Shown here piece after piece: positions 10,601 to 22,600 of a stretch of 64,000 nucleotides of DNA. This DNA comes from Ctena decussata (taxonomy: Eukaryota; Mollusca; Bivalvia; Lucinida; Lucinidae): contig OZ022508.1 in NCBI GenBank assembly GCA_963989385.1, forward strand, positions 33,440,166 through 33,504,165, written 5' to 3'. The notes beneath the pieces are model-generated. The model had not been told where the DNA came from and did no database searches. It worked only from the letters and a program-made list of their open reading frames with translations. The position numbers were made by a program, and so were the translations under genes. Numbering within the stretch: position 1 is the stretch's first letter; each line of letters starts with the position of its first letter.

Positions 10601-13600
10601 AGTTCATACATGAGTGGTGTCTTGTGAAAAGTTCCCTTACAGTATGTGCAAATTGAAGGTTCAGATAAGCCTGCACATCAGGGCCCAGTTGTTCAAAACT
10701 AAGGACCTGAGATGGTAAATTTTCTAATGTAATGTATGGATAAATGCTGCCATTTTTTGCCGAATAAATGTTAGTAGCTATCGTATTGTATTGTAAGGTA
10801 AAGGTTTCCCATAGCCTAATAGCCGTAGGGGTAGTGGGGGTTAGAGACCCACTGTATCTTGTGCACAGCTGATGAAAGGCGGAGCCCATCTCTCTCCTTT
10901 CGCTGCCTTATCCTTCCCTAATTCGAAAAAGGTTCTCATTTACTGCTGGGTGGACAGAGAGAGTTTTCCAGTCGTCGGATGGCGAAGATGAGCTGCGAAC
11001 TCACGACCTTCCGGCGACTTTCTGCACAATAACCGAACCACTCGGCCACCGCGCCTCTCTTATTGCTTTGTGAGATGTTAAATTTCCAAACAAAATGTAC
11101 GTAATAAAGCTGCCATTTTTTTTTGCCAAAAAAATGTGAGTAGCTTATGCATTGCAAAAGCTCCTCACATTTTTTCAGCAAAAATATTGCTGCAGTTGAT
11201 TGTGTGAGTGCTGTAAGACTTAAAGGATCCTTGACTAACAATTTCAACAAGCTATCGAAGCTTTGAACAACTGGGTCCTGATGAGATGCTAATCCAGCTA
11301 CATTGTTTTTCTTTCTTTTCAGCAAATTAATCAACAAATCAGTGCCAGACACTATTGATGAAAGAACAATCAACACAACAAAAACAAAGTTAGATGTGTA
11401 CAGACGGACAGAAAATCATAATTTAGCCATAAATTCTGCCAGTTCCATAGGATGCAATGTAACAAATATAGGTCGCACGGATTTGGAAGCAGGGAAGCCA
11501 CATTTAGTCCTGGGTCTTATTTGGCAGATTATCAGAGTAAGTATTTATTTGTCTTGAGTGGACACAGAGTGTAATCGATTCTGCCAATTTTCGCTTCCTG
11601 CAGAGACTGTCTGTCATATTTGGCTTCCACCGAGACTGTCCGCGAACTCTTGCTTCCTGCAGAGACTACTGTCCTCAAAAAATGGCTTCCTGTCAAGACT
11701 GTCCGCGTGACTCTGCTCACTGCCGAGAGCCTCGGCAGGAAGCAGAATCACGCGGACAGTCTCTGCAGGAAGCCATTTATCATGTACAGAAGTCTTGGCA
11801 GGAAGCAAGAGATCATGGACAGTCTCGGCAGAAGCCAAATATGATGTACAGTCTCTGCAGGAAGCGAAAATTAGGGGAATCGATTACACCCTGTGGTGGA
11901 GCAAGCAGAAGCAGCAAATAGTATTACTTTTCCGGTGCGGGTGGTGTTAACTTTGCATGGTGTTTTCTGATTTAGCTTTGTTTTGCCTTATACCACTGAG
12001 ATTTGATATATGGACATGAAAGATTGGGATATCAAGAATTGTCAGAAGTCAATAAAATGCGACTTACGGGAGCTTGACTTTAACAAAGGGTGCTTGACTT
12101 TAACAGGCATAAGTTTAATATGGACAGTATGGGCCAAGTGAAATGAGATCAACTGTAGTGTCAGAATAAACAGTTCTCCTAAGAATTATTCTAACTGCTG
12201 AAATATTGCCAGAGATAAGACAATATCAATGTAATGCTAAATATAGGTCACAGTAACCTAGAAGTGGCATGAGGTCAGTCACTGTTTCTGAATGTATCAT
12301 TTCACCAAGCTTAATGCAAGTCAATGAAATAGTTTAGGAGATAATGGCTTCATCACTGGACCATGAAATACAAGTCACTCTGACCTACAATTAGTATGAG
12401 GTTACTCATAGTGTCAGCCCAATGCATTGACCCAGGTATGATGCAAATCCATAAAATAGTGTAAGATATTGACTAAAATCACTGGACCATGAAATGTAGG
12501 TCATACTGACCTAAAATTAGTGTATGATGTCACTCACAGTGTCAGCATAAACCAGGAGCCAAGTATGATGCAAATCTATGAAAAAGTGTTAGAAATATGA
12601 GGCATTGGACCCTGAAATATAGGTCACTGACCTACTGTTAGTTTGAGGTCAAATATCAGACCATTTAATATAGGTCACTGTGACCTACTGTTACTTTGAG
12701 GTCAACCATTGGGTCATACTGAGTCATTATCTCAAGCAGTCATGTTCGAACATCTAATAGTCTTCAAGATATAAGGCAAAATCACTGGAACAAGAAATAT
12801 AGGTCTCTGTGACCTACTGTTAAACTGAGGTTGAACATCAGGTCATACTGGGTCATTAGTCCAAGCAATCATGTTCATACCTCAGTTAGTCTTCAAAATA
12901 TAAGACAATATCACTGGACCATGAAATATAGGTCTCTGTGACCAACTGTTAGTTTTAGGTCAAACAGTGGGTCATATTGAGTCATTATCCCAAGTAATCC
13001 CAAGTAATCATGTTAGTACATAAAATAGTCTTCAAGATATAAGGCACAATCTTTGCCTCATGTAATAGTGCTCATGGCCTGATATGCATCACTGCCTTCA
13101 GTAAGTTGTCCCCAGAGGAATCTATGGAGGAACTGTGAAGACCCTAGCCCTTGCAGTTACTTTGAAACTGAGCTAAACGCAACAGCTGAATTTTTTTTTT
13201 GTATGTTCAATCAACCATGAAATATAGGTCATGGCCTGATATGCATTGCTACTTTCAGTAGATCTTTTCCAGATGTATCTATGGAGCAGGTTTGAAGACT
13301 CTAGCCCTTATGGTTACTTAAATAGAAATTGAGCTAAATGCAACAGATGAATATTTTTTCTATGTTCAATCAGCTGTGAAATATATGCCATTTTCCAACA
13401 TCTTTTCTGAAGCCTCAGGACAGATTGAAGTCATATTTCATATGGAGCTTCCCTTGGTCAGGGGGATGAAAGTGCACAGGTGGTTTTAGTCACATGACCA
13501 AGATGGCCACCATGACTGTATATGGTAGAAACCATTCAAAAGCTGCCTCTTCAGAACCGTAAGGCCAATGACCTTCAAACTTGTTGATCTAGGATCAGAA

Positions 13601-16600
13601 AGTCAAGCTCAAACAGTGGATTTCTCAAAAACTACTTAAGTCTTAGGTATAATGTATGGTTTATTTGGTTAACTAAATGAGCAGTCAAACATATTATGTT
13701 GCTAAAGGTCAAGGTTTTTCTTTGACCTTCGTTCAAGGTCTTTGAGATTCTGTCGCCCATCAACATTTTTAAACATCATCTCTGAAGCCACTGGGCTGAT
13801 TGAAGCCATATTTCATATGAATCCCTGGACCAGGGAGGAAAGTTTGTACAGGTGGTTTTGATCACATGACCAAGTTGGCCGCCATGCCTATAGCTGGATG
13901 TTTCAAGAAAATTGTTGGGAAAGGGGGTGGGGTTGAATACTTGACCCAAAATTTTGACATGTCTAGCTGATGAGTGAAATCAAAAGTGCAATCGATAGGA
14001 GATATGATATTCCAGATCATTATACCCCCGACGTATGTCGAGGGGTATATAGTTTTCGTCTTTCCGTCCGTTCCTCTGTTCGTCCGTCTGTGCGTCCGTT
14101 CGTCCGTCCGTGCGTCCGTCCGTTAACATTTGCGTTAAAGTTTTGCATTATGTTTTTAATTTTGCTTATATTTCAAATATCCTTTGAAGAAGCATGTTGA
14201 TATGTGCCTAGACTTACTTACAGGTTCAAGCAGAATACTTATCATCATCTGGATGCTGCTGCTGACCTAAGGTCAAGGTCACAGACTTAAACATTTGCGT
14301 TAAAGTTTTGTATTAAGTTTTTAATTTTGCTTATGTTTCCAATATCCTTTGATGAAGCCTGTTGATATGTGCCTAGATTTACTTACAGGTCCAAGCAGAA
14401 TACTTATCATCATCTGGATGCTGCTGCTGACCTAAGGTCAAGGTCACAGACTTAAACACTTGCGTTCAAGTTTTGCATTAAGTTTAGAGTGTTCTTTTAT
14501 ATTTCTTATATCCTTTGATGGAACCTATTGATATTTGACTAGGGTTACTTTAAGGTTCATAAAGAGTAGTTTACATCATCTGGATGCTGCTGCTTACCAA
14601 AGGGCAAGGTCACAGACTTGTGTATTTGCGTTAAAGTTTGGCGTTAAGTTTATATTCGTTGCTTATATTTCCAACATCATTTGATGAAACCTTTTTGATA
14701 TATGACTAAGTTTACTTCTATGTTCATGCAGATTATTTGACATCATCTGGATGCTGCTGCTGACCAAGGTCATGGGCACAGACTTATATGTGTACATTAA
14801 AGTTTTGTGTTAAGTTGGTACTCTTTGCTGATATTTATAATATACTTTGATGGAACCATTTGATAGGTGACTAAGTTTACTTCTAGGTTCAAACCATGTA
14901 TAAGACTGGTTTCATTAGGCAGTCGTTTCTTAAGGCGGTGGTTTCATTAGGCGGTGGCGCTGGTCGGGGGTATACGTGAGCCCCTGCTCACTTGCTCTAG
15001 TTGCTTATCTTTTTACTCTAGTTAGGTATATTCACATTATTATAATAGTAACTTGATTTGGCATACTGTATCACGTCTCGTGGATGAGCTCATACCATTG
15101 GATCACCCGAGACGCTTGCCGATGGTATGAGCTCATCCACGAGGCATGATACAGTGCGCCAGATCAAGTTACTATTATAATATAATAATTTGTTTATTAT
15201 ATACCTAAGGTACCAGTCAACTATTCATACTTGCCAGCGCTAATGCATCGACCCGGATTTGAACATGCGTGGCAGAGGTAAATAGCTTGTCATGAGACAA
15301 AAGCTACCGACTGAGCTATCGTGGGGCGCCCTTTGGAGTGTTTGTTGACGTTACGTTACATCACTAGTCCCGTTTCTCTGGTTCTTGTTTATATGATGCA
15401 TGTTAACAAATGATGTGCCTGAAGCTGGAACTCAGAAATAGCCTTGTTTAAGGGCTAGTGATACAGATTCAGAAAACGTCAGTTTGATACGGCTCTCTGT
15501 ATCAGATGTCCAGGAAACAGGCAGTTCAAAGGGTGTATCATTGATATCTATAAAGTAATAAAAGATAGTATGTCTGTTGACAAAAAGTTAGAGCTGGATC
15601 AGACTGCAGTCTGATCTTGATCTTCTCTGTTTCCTCTAGAATTCTTTCTGAATGTACATGTTTGAGCCGCGACACGAGAAGACAAAGTGGTTGTGTGCCC
15701 ACCACAGACTCATATCAGCCTGGGCAGCCACCCAGTCTGATCAGACCCTTTGCTAAGCACTTAAAGGGTAGCTAAGGATCTAAGCTACCTCCATGTGGAC
15801 AGAGAAGACTCTGATCAGACTGGGTGGATGCCCAGGCTGATCTGAGTCAGTGCTGGGCACATATGCCACTTCATTGGTTTTGTCGTGTTGTGGCTCATAT
15901 TATATTCTTTATGCACCTTGTTTGAGTGTCACCACTTAATTTTGTCTTACAGATAGGTTTACTAAGCGAGGTCAACCTGGCAAGTCACCCAGGACTGGTT
16001 CATTTGCTGGAGGAAGGGGAGACAATCGAGGATTTACTAAAGCTTTCGCCTGAGGAAATTCTTATTCGCTGGGTGAACTACCATCTCAGACAAGCCGGCA
16101 TTGGCCGACAGATTGCAAATTTCTCATCAGATATCAAGGTATGTGTCAGCTGGATTATTTTCTGTTTTCTAAGGACAAAAATGCCTGGATTGTTTACTGT
16201 GTTTATTCAATTACAGAGCTCTAGATAAGAGGGCGTATTTGATGATAATTAGGGATAATTTTTCTTATTTCTCATTGAAACCATATGTTGTGACCCCTCA
16301 TCTGAACCGCCTCGTCGAGACGGTTCAGATGAGGGGTCACAACATATGTTTTGATGCAGAATTCGTGAAAATTATCCCTAATTATCACTTAATTCTAGAG
16401 CTCTGAGATCTGTCTTGTAAAAAAAGATCTAGGTCTGTGGGATAGTTTTAGAAGAGGAAAACTTATTTTATAGCTGGATCAAGCAAGACTGATTAACAAC
16501 TCCCTAGGGTGGAAAATCCATATCACCCCACTGGCATACTCATTGGTTATGCAGTTCTGTTCTAAAAAAACTAAGCAAAACCCATATCACTCTCTAGGGG

Positions 16601-19600
16601 GAAAAACCCATATCACACTATATATATATACAGGATTCGCACAGACCTTGAAAAGTCCTTGAATTTGACCCTAGTCCTGGAAAACTCCTGGAATTTGAAA
16701 ATAGTGCCATTTATCCTGGAATTGTCCTGGAATTTTGTAAAATTGCCCTTGAAAAGTGAAATTGTCCTTGAAAATAATAAAATACATCGATTCTTTTAAA
16801 TTTTTTTGGATTTATGTGATGCGCAAAAGAAAACCGAGTGAAAATCGCTAGATACTTCGAAGAGCAAGGTGCGACCGTATTCAGATTCATTTTTACCGGT
16901 AGTCCGGGTATTTATCAATACCATCATCCGGTTGTAGAAATAAAGTGTGACTTGTTTCCGTTTTGCGGTTTCCGGCTATAAAAAGTGCAAATTTTGCGCG
17001 AATTTAAATTGAAGAAGATCAACGAACACAATGGCTTCGAAAGGCAAATGTGTATACAAAAACGAGTGGGAGAGGAACCCTTCTTATTCCAAATGGATTC
17101 GCCCCTTCAAGACTGACAAACTGAAAGCGATCTGTTAGGCCTGCGATTGTATTATAGACATTTCCAACATTGGGGAATCGGCCCTAAAGTCTCACGCAAA
17201 AGGAAGCAAACATATTGGGAATGTGGCTTACGAAGAAAAGTCTGAACCCTCCCACAAAATAACAACATACTTCCAGTTTTGTTGGGTGAGTGACTGATGG
17301 GTCGTTAAAATTGAGTCCTTGAAAAACAAAAAAAGTCCTGGAAAAGTCCTGGAATTCTGTTCTCTTATTTCTGTACGAACCCTGAATATAGAGCAGGCAA
17401 ACCTGTTTACAATCAAAATATATGATGAATTGACTATGATACAGCAATTATCATATCATACCCCATATAAATCCTTGACTCCCATATTGAGTAATATGCG
17501 AATATTGCCATATAATAATCTCTATAAACTTCTTGGCTCTCGGGCTGATATGGGAGTTTTGGGCTGATATTGGAGACTGATTGGTAAGGGGTATAATATG
17601 AACTTTGCCACATAGTAATCTGTATAAACATCTTGGCTCTTGGGCTGATATGGGAGTTTTGGGCTGATATGGGAGACTGATTGATGAGGGAAAAAATAGG
17701 TATAATATGAACATAGCCATATAATAATCTCTGTATAAACATCTTGGCCCTTGGGCTGATATGGGAGTTTTGGGCTTATATGGGAGACTGATCGATAAGA
17801 GTATAATATGAACATTGCCATATAATAATCTCTATATAAATTTCTTGGCTCTCGGGCTGGTATTGGAGTTTTGGGCTGATATGGGAGACTGATTGATCAG
17901 GGGTATAATAGGTGTAATATGAACATTGCCATATTATAATAATCTCTATATAAACTTCTTGGCCTTGGGCTGATATGGGAAGTTTGGGCTTATATGGGAG
18001 ACTGATCGATAAGGGTTATAATATGAACATTGCCATGTAATAATCTCTATATAAACATATCTTGGGCTGATATGGGAGTTTTGGGCAGATATGGGAGACT
18101 GATTGATAAGGGGTATACTATGAACATTAAACATCTGTTTCAGGATTCAATAGCATACGTCCATTTACTACATCAGATAGCACCTAGAGAAGCAGGAATT
18201 ATGACACATTATGAGAATGTAAGTAAAATATATGTAACGTCTTCTTCATAATGATACTTTCCCTAACAGGGCATCCAATTACTTTTTTTCCAAAAAAAAA
18301 TGTGTAGTTGTATTAATGTATTGTACCAGGGCAAAGCTGTTCAAAATTGATGATTTTAAGAAATAATATTTTTACCTGTGAATTATCGCTGATTAACACA
18401 TGTTGTTGGAGGGCAGATCACCAAAACATTAATTCATGACGGCTGAAAGCCAGAGTGAATTGATATTCCTCTCTGCCCGACAACATGTGTTGCGATAATT
18501 CACAGGTAAGGAAAAATTATTTGAGCCGCAACGCGAGAAAACCAACAAAGTGGTTGTGCGGACAGTGCAGACTCAGATCAGCCTGGGCATCCGCCCAGTC
18601 TGATCAGAGTCTTCGCTGTCCGCAAGAAGGTAGCTTAGACCCTAAGCTACATTTTAAGCGCTTAGGGAAGAGCAGTGTTTCCCCTAAAGCGGAATGGCGG
18701 GGCGCCGCGCCCTGCCCCTTTTTGGTCCCGCCCTTCTGCCCCCAAAAAGTGTCATAAGCGCCCTCCTGCCCGAAAAATATCAGTAACCAGTCCCTTTTCC
18801 CGCGCTGCTATTGCGATTCGGTTCCATTGTGTCCCATACCTGTAAAAACTGACAACTCAAGTCGATCGATAATCTGTACACATGCTCATCAATAAACACC
18901 AATCAAGGTTATTAATCTCTGGCAATTATCACCTCGCTAAACCCCGACCGTCGTCATGTGTTACTTGGAGCGGAAAATTACTTCGCCAACTGAAAACACA
19001 TGCTGGTTACCGGCTTTTATGGTGTCCAATGCATTGCGGACATGGCGATAGTAACCAGGGCAATAAAGTGACCAGCCTGTTCCGAATGTGAAATTAACGG
19101 GTAGCACCGTTAACTAGTTTGCCTCGCTCCGATAATGACACAAGCCTAGTTGAGGGTGTGGCAGTTGGGGATTCATTGGCCATAACGGTGCCGCTTGCCG
19201 CATCAATACCGGTAACTATTTTTTCACCGTATCACGTTGCGCCATACTGCAGAATTCGAGGCCTATTAGACGCGTACGACAATGCAATGATTCAGTATCT
19301 ATTTTTCCCGGTAAACATGTCAGATACGTAATGTACGGTCATCACAGTTACGGATCATGCTAAATTTGCCAGGCTGATCAGATCATACGTGTTTTCATGA
19401 AATCGTCGCAGGTGCCGACGATTTCTGTTTATGAAAGTCGGTTCGTTCACTTTAAGATTAGTTTCCCGCGTTTTTCTATCCAGTTTTCGACGATTCAGGT
19501 GTACTATCTGTGGAACGAGAACCAGTCAATTTATTAATAGTACCTTGGGACATCCGCGATCTTTAGCATCTCAACAGCTGTCACCATGCAGTAATTTGCG

Positions 19601-22600
19601 ATTTTACAAATTTACCGGCCCAGATATGCAACAATACGCGATCCTTATTTGATATTTAACTACTCTAGAAAGGTCTTACGGTAGGTATGTTAATCTAAGT
19701 GTAGAATTAAACTCGGTTTTGAGATAGACCGATTTTGAGTGTAAACAAGTATCATCTTTGATCAAAATCACTAGAACAAAGCAGACCCATCATCCGAGGT
19801 GCAATTTTGGATGTGTATATGGAGGGTGAGGGAAGGTGGGGGAGTAGTGGTGGTTTGAAAATGCCGGATTGTTTTTTTTAGCAGTTCAGTTTTTTTTTTT
19901 TTCTTTTTTTTTTGAGTAATTCAACAATGGACTGGTCACACTAACACTATGAACAGTACAGCTAAATTACACTATATATTAACACATAATGGTAGTGTTA
20001 CTGCACTGAAATGTCATACTTTTGAGGTTAATTATTAGATATAGGCCGAACAACATGAGTAACATTGCCCCTCCAGATGCCCTTCGCCGCGCTAAAAGTG
20101 CCCTTTTTTTCAGTAGCACCCTGCCCCTTTTTCAGTCTGGGGGAAACACTGTGGAAGAGTCTGACCAGACTTGGTGGATGCCCAGGCTGATCTGAGTCAG
20201 CGCTTGGCGCACAACCACTTTGTTGGTTTTCTTGCGTTGCGGCTCATTTCAATTCTAACATTGTACAGAATGAAGATGAAAGGATATTGCAACTATTTCC
20301 TAAGAACTGTTTGGAGGAGAACGTCATCAAGGCGCAAAAATTGCACACTGGGACGTTAGTAACATGATTCATCACAAATTTTCACATGACGCCATTTCTT
20401 ATATACTCAGTGGGGAAAACTTAAATGTCATGTTAGAATAGTTAGCGAAATGGTACAGTTTCAGACATATTACACAAACATAGTACCATTTTTGCTGAAA
20501 AAATGTGAGGAGCTTTCTTAGTGCAAAAGCACCTAACATTCTATATGCCTGTTGAAGATTGATGGTATTATGTCATTGCCACCATCTGTCCATCCTTCCT
20601 TCCATGCATCCATCCTTCTATCCTTCTGTCTATCTGTTAACTTTCGTGTCTGCTCCTTATCTTCTTAACTTCTTGAAAGATTTTTTTTTTTAACTTGAGT
20701 CAAATATTCACCTTCTCGAGACGATGTGCAGTACTCATATATCAACAATATCTGACATAGATCAAGGCCACACTTAGAGGTTGAAGTTCGAAAGGTAACA
20801 TTTTGTGTCCACTCCATATCTTGAAAATCGTTTAAGAGTTCTTCATGAAAGTTTGTACAAATATAAAGCATGAGGCATTATCAGATGATGTGCATTTAAA
20901 AAGAACCATAACCCTACCTTCAGTTTGATGGAATTGTGCCGCTTTGTATTATTAGCTCACCTGAGTATTATTATCAAATAATTAATGTAGTTGTTGAACT
21001 CCCCACCCCACACCCCCAAACAAACCCAAAATCTAGATCTACTGGTATCTAATAATAAGATGGATCAATGTTTTTGGAATTGTTTTGGAAGGACAAATCT
21101 TGTAGCAGAATTAATTAACAAAGGTTTAGATATTTAGGATATTTCTGGATGGCGGAAATTCCTGTCATAATCATAGAGCTCTGTTTGTTTTGAAACAGCA
21201 CCCTGATGACAAGGAAAGGGCCGAGTTAATGCTGTGTGAAGCAGAGAAGATAGGGTGCCGGGCTTTCATCTCCAGTTCAGATGTCGTCAAGGGCAATGCC
21301 AAATTGAACTTGGCTTTTGTTGCTAACTTGTTCAACAATTACCCGGGCCTTGACAAGCCAGAAGGTTTCGATGAAGATCAGTTTGAGGAGACCAGAGAAG
21401 AAAAAAGTAAGTTGGTCAGTGTCCCAGATAAGAAGGAATAACAGGGAAAAGTAAAGTATGATTTTCCAGATTTCTATACAAAAACATGTGAGCCGCGACA
21501 CGACAAAACCAACTATGTGGTCGAGTGCCCAGCGCAGACTCAGATCAGCCTGGGCATCCGCCCAGTCTGATCAGAGTCTTCGCTGTCCGCATGGAGGTAG
21601 CTTAGACCCTTAGCTACCTTTTGAGCACTTAGTGAATAGTCAGATCAAACTAAACGGTTTCCCAGGCTGATCGGAGTCTGCTCTGGGCGCACAACCACAT
21701 TGTTGGTTTTGTGGTGTCCAACTCATGTTGTGTCCTCTCATTAGAACTGCATTAATGAGACAGTTATAATAGGGTCACTACATATGAGCCCCAATACGAC
21801 AAAACCAACAAAGTGGCATTGCGTCACGCAAAGACTCAGATCAGCCTAGGCATCTACCCAGTCTGATCAAAGTTTTCGCTCTGTGCTTGAAGGGTAGCTA
21901 AGGGTCTAAGCTAGCTCCATGCAGACAGGGAAGACCCTAATCAGACTGGGCAGATGCCCAGGCTGATCTGAGTCTTTGCTGGGCGCACATTCCACTTTGT
22001 TGTTTTTGTCAAGTCCCGGCTCAAATGTGTTGTGGTCCCCTCATTAGAGCCATCTGTGCAAGACGGTTCTAATGAGGGGTCACAACATCTGTTCTTGTTT
22101 AGAAATAAGAATGATTATCTCAGAATTATCCTCAGATATTTCTCTTATCTGGAGCACAAGTTGATACTTCAGGGCCCAGTTGTTCAAAACTAACGACATC
22201 GTTAGTTAACGTTTCGTTAAAATTTCAAACGTTAATATCTCAAATAAGCCAATATTTTTTGTTGAAAAAATGTGAGAAGCTTTTGCATTGCAAAAACTTC
22301 TACAATTTTTCAACAAAAAATATTAGTGTATTTGGTTATAAAGCCTGAAACACTAAAGAAGTTGACCCCTTAACGAACTCGTTAGGCTAACAATGCGTTG
22401 AACAACTGGGCACAGGTGTTTGCTGGAGTAAATTAGATACCTCATGGTATTTTGCTATTTTTGTCTCACTGCCGAATAGCAGACACGAGACATAGGTATA
22501 ACTTTCTGGGTGTTCGTCGTTGCTAGCTTTAACTTTTGTCAAGTTTCCTTGTTTAGCTCTGTTTTATGACAATGTGCTTACAGGCGAGACGCCAGCTTTT

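Noticed and set aside
15246..15331. Functional tRNA gene on the minus strand
   Set aside because: A and B boxes are present, but no good acceptor stem or anticodon loop can be drawn, and tRNA-derived SINEs are common here.
17445..18125. CRISPR-like array because of regularly spaced repeats
   Set aside because: Repeats are contiguous minisatellite units without unique spacers, in an intron of an animal gene.
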